The notes under the pieces were generated by a model. The model was not told where the DNA came from, did not search any database, and saw nothing but the letters and a program-made list of their open reading frames with translations. From contig JAHCHE010000001.1 in the NCBI GenBank assembly GCA_026129905.1, positions 248,001 to 312,000 on the forward strand: a stretch of 64,000 nucleotides of DNA, given 5' to 3'. This DNA comes from Bryobacteraceae bacterium. Its GTDB lineage: Bacteria > Acidobacteriota > Terriglobia > Bryobacterales > Bryobacteraceae. Each line of letters opens with the position of its first letter. The stretch's first letter is position 1. The position numbers and the translations under genes are program-made. Below are positions 16,516 through 26,042 of this stretch, piece after piece.

Positions 16516-18819
16516 ATGCGGAAATCGTGCGGAGCCGTATGCCTGGTTCTCTTCCTTGTGCTTAGCTGCGCCTCCGACCCGGAGGCAAAGAAAAGAAAGC
16601 TCCTGGCGACGGGAATCTCCTATCTCGAACGCGGCAAGCCGAAGGAGGCTTCCCTTTTGTTTCGCCGCGCGATCCAGACGGACCGGCGTTTCGGCGAGGC
16701 GTATTACCAGTTGGGCATCGCGGAAAGCTCCGTGGGACGCTACGCCGAGGCGCTTGCGGCGTTCCAGCGCGCCGTCGAACTCCTGCCGGACCACTCCGAC
16801 GCCTTCGACCGCCTGGCGGACCTTTACCTCGCGGCGTTCCAATCCGACCCCGAGCGTTACTCGAGATTCCTCACGGACGTGGAGACGCTCACGGACCGGG
16901 CCGAGAGCTACGGCGTGCAACCGCTGGCCATCGCCCGCATCCGCGGCTTTCTCGCGCTGGCGCGCCGCGACGCGAAGGCCGGAATCGAGCAGTTGCGCAA
17001 AGCGTACGCGCTCGACCCGGCTGACCGGCGGGTAACGCTGGGGCTGGCCGGGGCGCTCAGCGAAGCCGGCAATGCGGCGGAAGCCGAGCGAATTGCGCTG
17101 GCGGCCCTGGAGAAAGACAAGTCGTTCCCGGCAATCTACGATTTCCTTTACGTTCACTACCAGCGGCAAGGCAAAAAGGAGCAAGCCGCCGCGACGATCC
17201 TTCGGAAGTGCGAAAACGACCCCAGGAACATCGCCAACTGGTTCCAGCTTGTGGCGCATTACCATCGCGCCGGAGAACGGGTGAAGCGCGACGAGCTGCT
17301 GAAGAAGCTGAGCGACAACCCCGCCGATTTTCCGGACGGCCGCCTGGCCGCCGGCGATTTCTGCCTGAGGATCGGGGACCTCGAGGGGGCAATCCGGCAC
17401 TATGAGGCCGGTGTGAAAAGCGAGGGCGGCAACCAGACCGCCTACCAGGTCCGCCTCGCCAACGTTCTGAGTTTTCAGGGAAAAGTTCCGGAAGCGCTGG
17501 CGCAGGCCGAAGAGGCTCTGGAACGCAGCCCGAAGGACGACCAGGCCCGCCATTTGCGCGCTTCTCTGGAGGTCACGCGCGGCGACCCGGACTCGGTGCC
17601 CAAAGCCGTCGCCGACCTCGAGGGCCTCGCCAAAAAGACGCCGGACAACCCGGCCCTGCGGTTCAACCTCGGCCGGGCGTACGCAGCCTCCGGCGACTTG
17701 GAACGAGCCGCCGCCGAGTTCCGCAAGGCTGCCGCGGTCCGGGACTACTTGCCGCCCCGGTACGAACTGGGCCGGCTGGCGATCGCCAAACAACAGTATG
17801 CCGAGGCCCGCAAACTGGCCGACGAGATCCTGGCCGTGGCCCCGCAGAGCGTAGTGGGCGCCCTGCTGCGCGCCACGGCGCTGGCGGGACTCAACGAGAC
17901 GAAGGAGGCCCGGAGGGTGGCCGAAGCGGTCGTTGCCGCCCAGCCCGGCAATCGCGAAGCGCTCTACCTGCTGGCCCGCCTGAATTACCAGCAGAAGAAC
18001 TTCGCCGAGGCCGAGCGCATTTTCAACCGGCTGGGCGACATGGCGCCTGCCGACCTCCGCAGCGCGCACGAACTGGTGGAGGTCTATCTGGCCCAGGGCC
18101 GCCCGGATATGGCCCAGGCGATGCTGGACCGCCGTATCGACAGGGCGCCGGGATCCACCGAACTCCTGTTGGCCAGGGCCGACGTGGCGCTGCGCTCCGC
18201 GCAGTTCGACGCCGCCATAAAAGCGTACAACGGCTTGCTTACCGGAAACCGGGGAGATGTGCGGGTCCGGGAGCGGCTGGGCACGGCGTATTACAAGGCT
18301 GGAAAAACAGCCGCCGCGGAAGAACAGTATCGGAAGGCGGCCGAACTGGACCCGAAGGATGTCGCGGCCAACTTGCGGCTGGCGGTGCTGCTGGGCGAAC
18401 TCGACCGGCCCGCGGAGGCGCGCACCGCGCTGGAGCAAGTACTAAAGCTCGACCCCGACAACGTGGTGGCGCTGAACAATCTGGCATACATGCTCGTCGA
18501 CAGCCCGTCCGAACTCGACCGGGCCTTGTCGCTGGCGCAGCGGGCCTACCGAAAGGCGCCGGACAACGCCACCATCGCAGACACTCTGGGTTGGGTCTAT
18601 CTCAAGAAGAAGTTCACCGACGGCGCCGTCAAGATCTACGAGGACCTCGCCGCCAAGGAGCCGAACCGGGCAAAGTGGCGGTATCACCTTGGGATGGCGT
18701 TCGCGCAAAGGGGCGATAAGGCAAAGGCCCGCCTCCAATTGCAGAAAGCCCTGGCCAGCGGCCCCACCAAGGACGAGGAAGCGGGAATCCGCGAACTCCT
18801 CGCGCAGACCGAATCCTGA
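16516..18819 (+). CDS. TPR-repeat lipoprotein
   Basis: A 767-residue lipoprotein built almost wholly of tetratricopeptide repeats. The N-terminus has a lipobox-like end to the signal (LFLVLSCAS, Cys 18). Repeats such as GEAYYQLGIAESSVGRYAEALAAF recur through the whole length, including a long central array. AAGGG stands about 6 bases before the ATG. TPR lipoproteins of this size occur in exopolysaccharide/PEP-CTERM (PrsT-like) systems and as envelope scaffolds. The nearby PEP-CTERM gene makes a link possible but unproven. Confidence 0.85.
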   Translation: MRKSCGAVCLVLFLVLSCASDPEAKKRKLLATGISYLERGKPKEASLLFRRAIQTDRRFGEAYYQLGIAESSVGRYAEALAAFQRAVELLPDHSDAFDRLADLYLAAFQSDPERYSRFLTDVETLTDRAESYGVQPLAIARIRGFLALARRDAKAGIEQLRKAYALDPADRRVTLGLAGALSEAGNAAEAERIALAALEKDKSFPAIYDFLYVHYQRQGKKEQAAATILRKCENDPRNIANWFQLVAHYHRAGERVKRDELLKKLSDNPADFPDGRLAAGDFCLRIGDLEGAIRHYEAGVKSEGGNQTAYQVRLANVLSFQGKVPEALAQAEEALERSPKDDQARHLRASLEVTRGDPDSVPKAVADLEGLAKKTPDNPALRFNLGRAYAASGDLERAAAEFRKAAAVRDYLPPRYELGRLAIAKQQYAEARKLADEILAVAPQSVVGALLRATALAGLNETKEARRVAEAVVAAQPGNREALYLLARLNYQQKNFAEAERIFNRLGDMAPADLRSAHELVEVYLAQGRPDMAQAMLDRRIDRAPGSTELLLARADVALRSAQFDAAIKAYNGLLTGNRGDVRVRERLGTAYYKAGKTAAAEEQYRKAAELDPKDVAANLRLAVLLGELDRPAEARTALEQVLKLDPDNVVALNNLAYMLVDSPSELDRALSLAQRAYRKAPDNATIADTLGWVYLKKKFTDGAVKIYEDLAAKEPNRAKWRYHLGMAFAQRGDKAKARLQLQKALASGPTKDEEAGIRELLAQTES

Positions 18820-18855
18820 GCCGGGTCCCGCGCTTCCTCGCCGTAACCCGCCGGC

Positions 18856-19182
18856 TCACTTCGCCGGCTCGATCTTCTCCACCTTGATGATGCCCGTCTT
18901 CTCGTACAGCACGCCGGTGATCTTCACCTTCTGCGCGGCGAACTGCTCAGGCGTCTTCTGATCGCTAAGGACGTACATCTTGTCGCCGTCCTGAAGCGCG
19001 TACTTGTACTCCGAACTCATCCTGACGCATTCGCGCACGCACTTGGCGTCGGGCGTGATGCCCATATGGGCGTGGTCCTTGCCGCACATCGTGTCGGTGA
19101 TCACGCCGGTGAACGTCCGGCTCTCGCCGGCGGCGCCGAGACTGAGGGCGCCCGCCAAAATCAGCAGCGAAAGTCGCTTCAT
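18856..19182 (-). CDS. Small secreted Cys-containing protein (DUF5818-like)
   Basis: A 108-residue exported protein: signal MKRLSLLILAGALSLGAAG, then FTGVITDTMCGKDHAHMG and CVRECV, and a small OB-like beta domain (KVKITGVLYEKTGIIKVEKI). It resembles a secreted family widespread in acidobacteria. The start overlaps the stop of the preceding gene as ATGA, making it the last gene of the Cu/Ag efflux operon. Cys and His near each other could bind metal, which would suit the context, but this is inference. Confidence 0.72.
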   Translation of the reverse strand: MKRLSLLILAGALSLGAAGESRTFTGVITDTMCGKDHAHMGITPDAKCVRECVRMSSEYKYALQDGDKMYVLSDQKTPEQFAAQKVKITGVLYEKTGIIKVEKIEPAK

Positions 19183-19940
19183 CGTTTCCTATCCCCTTCC
19201 TCAAGTGAAGTCAAAAAGTCCAGTCCTTTGGCCCTGTTCAGCCGCCGCCAGAGCAGGTGGAACCGTTTCTCGTCCAGCGGCTGCTTGAGCTGAAAGTTGA
19301 AGCCCTTCAAGTTGCCGTAGTGGGTCGTCGCCCGTTCGAACGTGGTAACGGTGAGCTGAAACGGACCCGACGTACTGATGTTGTCGATATCCGGATAGCG
19401 CCAGGTTCGGGACTGCTCCGGTTCATCGGTACTAAACACAATCCTGTCCGGCCCCACCTGGAGCACGCCTTCCGATCCGGTAAACCGTCCCTTCAGCTTG
19501 GCGGGTATCTCCCACAGAATCTCCGCGTCCGGATCCGCCAGCGCCGCGACGAACCGCTGATCGAGACGGTCCTTGAGAAGCCGGTACGCGCCTTCGAAGG
19601 AGCCCTCGCCCACGAGCGTGAACTCCCAGCGGCGGTCCGCGCCGAGCCGCCATTTCCGGTCCTTGTAGGTCAGCGCCACCATGCGCTTGGGCGCCAGAAA
19701 CAGTTGCTGAATGTCCTGGTAGGCGAGCGAGAGGCGGTGCAGGTCGTCGCGCGGCTTGTCTTTTTTCGACGCTTCGGTGAACGAGACGCCGCGTTCGTCA
19801 ATCGACAGCCGGCCCACGCCGTGCTTGCGCCAGTGGTCGTGCCGCACCTCGTACGTCAGGTCCGCTTGACCCGCCGCCGGCGCCGCCGACAGCGCGATCA
19901 GGATGGCAGCGCAGGCTGCCGCTTTACTTCCGCGTGCCAT
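19179..19940 (-). CDS. Secreted protein of unknown function in efflux operon
   Basis: A 253-residue protein with a signal peptide (AAACAAILIALSAAPAAG) starting at ATG 19940, inside the end of the cusA-like gene (43-bp overlap). The body looks beta-rich with many aromatic and charged residues, resembling a PH-like domain (VGRLSIDERGVSF, LYLAPKR-type strands). No enzyme motif is visible. Its position between the RND pump and a Cys-containing secreted protein suggests a metal-efflux accessory role, but nothing in the sequence proves it. Confidence 0.7.
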   Translation of the reverse strand: MARGSKAAACAAILIALSAAPAAGQADLTYEVRHDHWRKHGVGRLSIDERGVSFTEASKKDKPRDDLHRLSLAYQDIQQLFLAPKRMVALTYKDRKWRLGADRRWEFTLVGEGSFEGAYRLLKDRLDQRFVAALADPDAEILWEIPAKLKGRFTGSEGVLQVGPDRIVFSTDEPEQSRTWRYPDIDNISTSGPFQLTVTTFERATTHYGNLKGFNFQLKQPLDEKRFHLLWRRLNRAKGLDFLTSLEEGDRKR

Positions 19941-22900
19941 TTCCAAACCTCGAAAACCGCCGGGTAGACGACCAGTTCCAGGATGAATGAGGTGAAGATG
20001 CCGCCGATCATCGGCGCGGCGATCCGCTTCATGACGTCGGCGCCGGCGCCGGTGGACCACATGATAGGAATCAGCGCCACGAACATCGTCGCCACCGTCA
20101 TGAACTTCGGACGAATGCGTTTCACCGCTCCGTCGTGGATCGCCTCCTGCAAATCGCGCAGGTTCCTCATCCGGCCCTCCTTCTTCGCCTTTTCGTAAGC
20201 CAGCTTCAGATAGAGCATCATGAACACCCCGGTTTCGGCGTCCACCCCGAGCAGCGCGATCAGGCCGACCCACACTCCGATGCTCATGTTGTATTCCAAT
20301 AGGTACAGCAGCCAGATGGCGCCGACGGCGGAGAACGGAACCGCCAGCAGGATGATCGCCGTCTCGGCGGCCGATTTCGTGTTCATGTAGAGCAGCATCG
20401 CAATGAGGAAGAGCGTCAGCGGCAGCACCACCATCAGCCGCCCGCGAACCCGCTCCATCGCCTCGTACTGGCCGCTCCACTGGATCGAATAGCCGGCCGG
20501 AAGCGAGACGTGCTCCCGCACCAGCCGCTTGGCTTCCTCGACGTAGCTCCCCACGTCGCGCCCCGCCACATCGACATAGACGTAGCCGTTGAGCATTCCG
20601 TTTTCATCGCGGATCATCCCCGGACCCGACGTCAGGGTGATGTCGGCGAGTTGCGCGACGGGCACCTGCGTACGGCCGTCCATCGCCGGTACCAGCACGC
20701 GCCGGAGTCCGGCGATGTCGCTGCGGAAATCCCGCGAGTAACGGACGTTGACCGGATAGCGCTCGCGCCCTTCCACCGTCGTCGTGACGTTCTCGCCGCC
20801 GACGGCGCTCATGATGACGCCCTGCACGTCGTCGATGCTGAGTCCGTAGCGGGCCAACTCCGCGCGCTTCCATTGGAAGTCGAGGAAGAAACCGCCGCCG
20901 GTCCGCTCGGCGAACACGTTGCGCGTCCCCCGGATCGAGGGCAGCAAGCCCTCCATCTCCGCGCCGATCCTCTCGATGGTTTTCAGATCCGACCCGTAGA
21001 TCTTGATGCCGACCGGCGTGCGGACGCCTGTCGTGAGCATGTCGATGCGTCCTTTGACGGGCATCGTCCAGGCGTTGGAGACGCCTGGCAGCCGCAGCGC
21101 CTCGTCCATTTGGCCGACCAGTTGTTCGGTGGAGATGTGGTCCGGGGTGATCCGGCGCAAGACGCCTTTCAGCCGCTCGGGCGCCCAGGAGGAATACCAG
21201 GTGTTCACTTTGCGCCACTCGCCGCGCGGCTTCAGCGCCACGATGGTCTCCATCATCGACAGCGGCGCGGGGTCGGTCGAAGTCTCCGCCCGCCCCGCCT
21301 TTCCCAGTACCGAGTCCACCTCGGGAAACCCGCGGATGATCTTGTCCTGCACTTGCATCAGACGCTGGGCTTCCGTCACCGAGATGCCCGGGAGCGTCGA
21401 AGGCATGTAGAGCAGCGTCCCTTCATCCAGCGGCGGCATGAACTCCGAGCCGAGCCGCTGGTAGACGGGAATCGTCGCCACGACCAGCGCGACCGCGCCC
21501 GCGATTACGGCGTACTTCCACCGCAGCGCCCACCGGCAAACCGGATCGTACGTCCGGATGAGCGCGCGGCTGATCGGATGCTTCTCCTCCGACCGGATCT
21601 TGCCCACCAGCACGGCGTTCGCGGCGCGGGCGAGGAAGCGCGGCCGGAAGTTGAAGTTCTCCATGTGGGTGAACAGCAGCCGCATCGCCGGGTCGAGCGT
21701 GATCGCCAGAAACGCCGCCACAATCATCGCCAGGTTCTTCGTGTACGCCAGAGGTTTGAACAGCCGGCCCTCCTGCGCCTCGAGCGTGAGTACCGGCAGA
21801 AACGAGACGGCAATCACCAGCAGCGCGAAAAAGCTCGGCCCGCCCACTTCCTTCACCGCGCCGATCACCACCCGGTGATAATCCTCGCGGCGGCCGTCCC
21901 GTTCCCATTCCTCCAGCTTCTTGTGAACCTGCTCCACCACCACGATGGAGGCGTCCACCAGCGCGCCGATCGCAATGGCGATGCCCCCCAGGGACATGAT
22001 GTTGGAGGTGACCCCCATCATCTGCATCGGGATGAAGGAAATAATGATGGCGACGGGAATGGTGAAAACGGGAATGATGGCGCTCGGGATGTGCCAGAGG
22101 AAAATCAGGATGATGAGCGAGACGACCACCACTTCCTCGACCAACGTGTGCTTGAGGTTGTCGATCGAGTTCAGGATCAGCTCGGAGCGGTCGTAAGCGG
22201 TAACCACTTCCACGCCGGGCGGCAGACCGGGCCGGATTTCCTCCAGGCGCTGCTTCACCCGGTCGATCACCCGGAGCGCGTTCTCGCCCTGCCGCATCAC
22301 GACGATACCGGAGACCACCTCGCCCTCGCCGTTCCAGTCGGCGACGCCGCGCCGGATGTCGGGGCCGAGCGTAACCGTCCCCACGTCCGCGACGCGGACG
22401 GGAACGCCCGCATCGTTTCGCATGAGCACGATGTTGGCCAGGTCCTCGACCGATTGCGCGTAGCCGCGCCCGCGCACCATGTATTCGGCGCCGGCGAACT
22501 CCAGCAGGCGCCCGCCGACGTCGTTGTTGCCGGCCCGTACCGCCTCGACGACCTTCATGATCGGAACGCCGTAGGCTTGCAGCCGGTTTGGATCGACGTT
22601 GACCTGGTACTGGCGGACAAAGCCGCCGACCGGCGCCACTTCCGCCACTCCCGGCACGGCGGTCAATTGGTAGCGCAGGAACCAGTCCTGCAAGGAACGC
22701 AGTTCGGCCAGGCTCCGCTCGCCCGTGCGGTCGATCAGCGCGTATTGAAAAACCCAGCCCACCCCGGTGGCGTCCGGCCCAAGTTCCGTCTGGACGCCCC
22801 GCGGCAGCCGCGGCAGGACTCCCGACAGATACTCCAGCGTTCGAGACCGCGCCCAGTAGATGTCCGTGCCGTCCTCGAAGATGATATAGACGAACGAGAA

Positions 22901-23164
22901 GCCGAAGTCCGAGAAGCCGCGGACATCCTTCACTCTCGGCGCGCCGAGCATCGCGGTAACAATCGGATAGGTGACCTGGTCTTCAATGATGTCCGGGCTC
23001 CGGTCCCAGCGGGAGTAGACGATCACCTGCGTGTCGCTGAGGTCCGGGATCGCGTCCAGCGGTATGTTCGCCATCGACCAGATTCCGGCGGCCACCAGGA
23101 ACGCCACCAGCGCGAAAACGACAAACCGGTTCCGGCCGGAGAACTCGATGATCCGGTCAATCAT
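19898..23164 (-). CDS. cusA: CusA/CzcA-family RND heavy-metal efflux pump
   Basis: A 1088-residue inner-membrane proton-driven pump. TM4 carries IAIGALVDASIVVVEQVHKKLEEW, closer to the CusA than the CzcA pattern. Three methionines lie at places corresponding to the CusA copper-binding trio: LLYMPSTLPG, PLSMMETI and RIDMLTTG. This favours Cu(I)/Ag(I) as substrate. Its start overlaps the adaptor gene by 8 bp and its end overlaps the next gene by 43 bp. The product would span inner membrane to outer-membrane channel with the adaptor and TolC proteins. Confidence 0.92.
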   Translation of the reverse strand: MIDRIIEFSGRNRFVVFALVAFLVAAGIWSMANIPLDAIPDLSDTQVIVYSRWDRSPDIIEDQVTYPIVTAMLGAPRVKDVRGFSDFGFSFVYIIFEDGTDIYWARSRTLEYLSGVLPRLPRGVQTELGPDATGVGWVFQYALIDRTGERSLAELRSLQDWFLRYQLTAVPGVAEVAPVGGFVRQYQVNVDPNRLQAYGVPIMKVVEAVRAGNNDVGGRLLEFAGAEYMVRGRGYAQSVEDLANIVLMRNDAGVPVRVADVGTVTLGPDIRRGVADWNGEGEVVSGIVVMRQGENALRVIDRVKQRLEEIRPGLPPGVEVVTAYDRSELILNSIDNLKHTLVEEVVVVSLIILIFLWHIPSAIIPVFTIPVAIIISFIPMQMMGVTSNIMSLGGIAIAIGALVDASIVVVEQVHKKLEEWERDGRREDYHRVVIGAVKEVGGPSFFALLVIAVSFLPVLTLEAQEGRLFKPLAYTKNLAMIVAAFLAITLDPAMRLLFTHMENFNFRPRFLARAANAVLVGKIRSEEKHPISRALIRTYDPVCRWALRWKYAVIAGAVALVVATIPVYQRLGSEFMPPLDEGTLLYMPSTLPGISVTEAQRLMQVQDKIIRGFPEVDSVLGKAGRAETSTDPAPLSMMETIVALKPRGEWRKVNTWYSSWAPERLKGVLRRITPDHISTEQLVGQMDEALRLPGVSNAWTMPVKGRIDMLTTGVRTPVGIKIYGSDLKTIERIGAEMEGLLPSIRGTRNVFAERTGGGFFLDFQWKRAELARYGLSIDDVQGVIMSAVGGENVTTTVEGRERYPVNVRYSRDFRSDIAGLRRVLVPAMDGRTQVPVAQLADITLTSGPGMIRDENGMLNGYVYVDVAGRDVGSYVEEAKRLVREHVSLPAGYSIQWSGQYEAMERVRGRLMVVLPLTLFLIAMLLYMNTKSAAETAIILLAVPFSAVGAIWLLYLLEYNMSIGVWVGLIALLGVDAETGVFMMLYLKLAYEKAKKEGRMRNLRDLQEAIHDGAVKRIRPKFMTVATMFVALIPIMWSTGAGADVMKRIAAPMIGGIFTSFILELVVYPAVFEVWKWHAEVKRQPALPS

Positions 23165-24605
23165 GCTTGTGCTCTTCCGGCGCGCGAGCGGGCGGCGACT
23201 CTGCCGCGGGCGCCGCGCCGCCGTGTTGATGGCCGGCCATGCCGGAGGCCGCGGACCGCAACTGGCTCTCGGAATCGATCAGGAACGTGCCGGAGACGAC
23301 GATCCGCTCGCCCGCCTTCAGCCCTTTGCGGATTTCGACGCGATCACCCACGTAGTCCCCGGTCTCGACCAGGCGGGGTTCGAGGAAGCCGTGGCCTCGA
23401 TCTACGAAGACGGTCTTGCGCAGACCGGAATCGAGAACGGCATCCGCGGCAACGGTAAGCCACGGCGCCATCGCCGCCTCGAACTCGACGTCTACAAACA
23501 TGTCGGGCTTCAGCTCCAAACCCCGGTTTTCGGCTTCCAGCCGCGCCTGCAGTGTGCGCGTCATGGGGTCCACTTGCGGCTGGATGTAGCTCACCCGGGC
23601 GCGCAGCCTGGCGCCGGGAATGTAGGAGAGCGTGATGACGGCGGGCTGCCCGACCCGCACCAGCGACGCGTCGCTCTCGAACACGTCGGCCATGATCCAA
23701 ACGCGGTCGAGGTCCACCACCGTGTAGAGCACGGTGTCCGGCATGATCCGCTGCTGCGGGAAGGCGTTTCGTTCGACGACATGGCCGCGGATCGGCGAGT
23801 AGATGGTGATGTGCGTCAGCGGCTTTCCCGACTTCTCCACCTCGTCGATCTGCGCTTCGCTCAACCCGAACAGCTCGAGACGCCGTCGCGCCGACGCGAT
23901 CAGCGACTCGCTGGAGGCGGCAGCGCTCGAGAGCGGACTCGCTTTCAGGATGTCCTTGCTCCGGAGCGCGAGCAGGTACTCCTGCTGGCTGGCCAGCATT
24001 TCGGGGCTGTAGACGGTGAGCAGCGGCTGCCCCTTCTCCACCTGCTTTCCGGTGAAGTCGACGAACACCTTGTCGATCCATCCCTCGATGCGCGTCTGGA
24101 CCTTCGCGATCCGGGTCTCGTCGTAGGCGACCTTGCCGACGGCGCGGAACGATCGGCGGCCTGTAGTCATTTCCACGACGCCGTACTTGACGCCGATCAA
24201 TTGCTGCTTTTCAGGACTGACGCGGATTGTGCCCATCGGCATGGCGGACGGATCGTCTTCGTAGACTGGCTCCAGTTCGTTGCCCGTCTCCGGATTGAGG
24301 CCGGGGTTCTCGGCCGTGTAACTGTGGTCTTGAGGATCGCGGTAGTAGAGGACCTTCCGGTCTTCGGCCGCCGGCGCGGAGGCGGCGCTCTCACTCGGCG
24401 CCAGGGGAATCAGCTTCATCCCGCAAATCGGACAATTACCGGGCTCGTCCGATTTGTAGCCGGGATGCATCGGGCAGTAGTAAACGCCCGCTTTCGGACT
24501 CTCCGTCCGGGAGACTCCGGGGCCGTACCACCGCCCGTAGCCGTAGCCGCCGATAAACGCCGCTGCCATCAGCGCGACGACGAACGCGATGCGTCCGATT
24601 CTCAA
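23157..24605 (-). CDS. cusB: CusB-like RND adaptor with heavy-metal-binding domain
   Basis: A 482-residue membrane-fusion protein. The N-terminal anchor is followed by a heavy-metal-binding domain (YYCPMHPGYKSDEPGNCPIC, then GMKL), a methionine/cysteine-rich metal-capture module also seen in CusB and P-type ATPases. The hairpin/lipoyl and beta-barrel parts follow (TRIEGWIDKVFVDFTGKQVEKGQPL and ILLSYIPG-type strands). The tail is His-rich (AGHQHGGAAP, EEHKHD), another possible metal-binding patch. It overlaps the TolC gene by 4 bp and the pump gene by 8 bp. Confidence 0.92.
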   Translation of the reverse strand: MRIGRIAFVVALMAAAFIGGYGYGRWYGPGVSRTESPKAGVYYCPMHPGYKSDEPGNCPICGMKLIPLAPSESAASAPAAEDRKVLYYRDPQDHSYTAENPGLNPETGNELEPVYEDDPSAMPMGTIRVSPEKQQLIGVKYGVVEMTTGRRSFRAVGKVAYDETRIAKVQTRIEGWIDKVFVDFTGKQVEKGQPLLTVYSPEMLASQQEYLLALRSKDILKASPLSSAAASSESLIASARRRLELFGLSEAQIDEVEKSGKPLTHITIYSPIRGHVVERNAFPQQRIMPDTVLYTVVDLDRVWIMADVFESDASLVRVGQPAVITLSYIPGARLRARVSYIQPQVDPMTRTLQARLEAENRGLELKPDMFVDVEFEAAMAPWLTVAADAVLDSGLRKTVFVDRGHGFLEPRLVETGDYVGDRVEIRKGLKAGERIVVSGTFLIDSESQLRSAASGMAGHQHGGAAPAAESPPARAPEEHKHD

Positions 24606-25852
24606 TGGATCAGCCTCTTCGCCGTCATCTCCTCAAGCCGGCTCAACGCGAGGTAGAAGCTCCGCAGTTCCTCGTAATAGTTCATTTCGTACTCGACCGC
24701 GGTCATGTAATTCATCAGCACGCTGAGGAAGTCCACCGCGCCGGTTTCGTAGGAGGAGAGCGAGGACTCCAGCGCCAGGGTCGCCTGAGGGATCACCGCC
24801 TTGCCGTACATCTCCACCAGCCGCACCGAGGCGGACGCCATCAGGTAGTCGTCCTTGATGCGGAACCGCAGCGACTGGTTCGAGGCTTCGAGATCCCGGC
24901 GCGAAGCCACGAGCGCGCCGGCCTGCTCGGCAACGCCGGCGCGCTGCTTGCGGAAGAAGTACAGCGGGATCCGGACGTCGGCGCGGAACATGTACATGTC
25001 CGGCATGCCGCCCATGTTGAAGTAGCCGGCCGTGAGGCTGTAATCGGGATAGTATTCCTTGCGCGCCATGTTCAGGGCGACCTCCGCGCGCTGGATCATC
25101 TTCTCGTCGCGGCGCAGCATCGGTGAGTTCTCGCCGGCGGCGGCGTACAGTTCCTCGATCCCCGCATCCAGCGACTGGGGCTTGAGTTCCTCCGGCTGCC
25201 CCAGGGTCGCCCCCGGCGGGCGATTCAGCAGGCTGACGATCTCGGCCTCGCGGGCGGCGCGCTCCCGTTCAAGCTGGACTTTGCGGGTCTCGAGGATGGA
25301 TAGCTGCGTCTGCGCCTTGAGGATGTCCTGCTGCGCGGCCCTGCCTACGGAGTAGCGGGCATCGGTGATCCGCAGCAGCTTCGAGAGCAGATCGATGCTG
25401 CGGTCCAGAACGCCCTCCGCGGCCCAGGCGTAAGCCAGGCTGTAGTATGCCTGCTTGATGCGGGACACCACGCCGAGCTGCGCGGCCTGGTACTGCTGGA
25501 ATTCGGCTTCCGATTCGCGCTGCGCCATCTCACCCTGGAGTCTTCGCTTGCCGGGAAACGGAAACTCCTGCGTCACCATGAATCCGACATTGGCGACCGG
25601 TTCGCGGCCCAACCCGGCGCCCGGCCACGGCGCACCGCTGCTGTTATAGGACGGCGAAAACATCGGATCGGGAAGGCTGCTCGCCTGGCTCGGCCGCTGC
25701 CGGGACGCCTCATACCGCTTCTGCGCCGCTATCACCTCGGGATTGCCGCGGAGCGCCTCCGCCAGCAGTTCGGCCAAGGACACGCGGGCGGGTTGCGCCC
25801 AGGCGGCGGCCGCCGCCAGCAGAGAAATGGAAATGGGACGAAGCAGTCGCAC
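24602..25852 (-). CDS. TolC-family outer-membrane channel
   Basis: A 416-residue TolC/OEP protein of the CusC type. It has a signal peptide (ISISLLAAAAAWA) and two long OEP helical repeats (EALRGNPEVIAAQKRYEA, SYETGAVDFLSVLMNYMTA). The start is GTG 25852, preceded by GAGGAGG, an excellent ribosome site 5 bases upstream. It is the first gene of the five-gene efflux operon. Confidence 0.88.
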   Translation of the reverse strand: MRLLRPISISLLAAAAAWAQPARVSLAELLAEALRGNPEVIAAQKRYEASRQRPSQASSLPDPMFSPSYNSSGAPWPGAGLGREPVANVGFMVTQEFPFPGKRRLQGEMAQRESEAEFQQYQAAQLGVVSRIKQAYYSLAYAWAAEGVLDRSIDLLSKLLRITDARYSVGRAAQQDILKAQTQLSILETRKVQLERERAAREAEIVSLLNRPPGATLGQPEELKPQSLDAGIEELYAAAGENSPMLRRDEKMIQRAEVALNMARKEYYPDYSLTAGYFNMGGMPDMYMFRADVRIPLYFFRKQRAGVAEQAGALVASRRDLEASNQSLRFRIKDDYLMASASVRLVEMYGKAVIPQATLALESSLSSYETGAVDFLSVLMNYMTAVEYEMNYYEELRSFYLALSRLEEMTAKRLIH

Positions 25853-25870
25853 AGGTCCTCCTCAGTAAAA

Positions 25871-25884
25871 GCAGCCGTGGGGCC
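25871..25884 (-). promoter_or_regulatory. Weak sigma-54-type promoter candidate before efflux operon
   Basis: On the minus strand, GGCCCCACGGCTGC gives the GG-N10-GC spacing of a -24/-12 promoter with a partial consensus. A sigma-54 activator gene is divergently encoded nearby. However, the predicted start would fall inside the Shine-Dalgarno of the TolC gene, and GG-N10-GC is common in this GC-rich DNA. Low confidence. Confidence 0.25.
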
Positions 25885-26042
25885 GTTGCGTTCGACTCTT
25901 CCAACCTACTGAAAATAGCGGGCGCGCGGGGGTAGCGGTGGCCGGCCGGCCCGCTGCGCTGGAGAATCCGGAGCAGCGATTGGAGAATTTGGCGCACCGG
26001 CGCCGGCGCCTCGGACTCTATACTGAACTTGAGGCCCGACCC

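Noticed and set aside
16483-18438. A 651-residue open frame antisense to the TPR lipoprotein
   Set aside because: It is a codon-composition shadow with no signal, domain or ribosome site.
18850-18868. GCCGGC-N7-GCCGGC hairpin between convergent genes
   Set aside because: Six-base palindromes are expected by chance in this GC-rich DNA and no T-run follows on either strand.
20510-23458. A 982-residue open frame antisense to the CusA-like gene
   Set aside because: Long antisense frames are usual in high-GC DNA. The CusA frame has all conserved motifs; this one has none.
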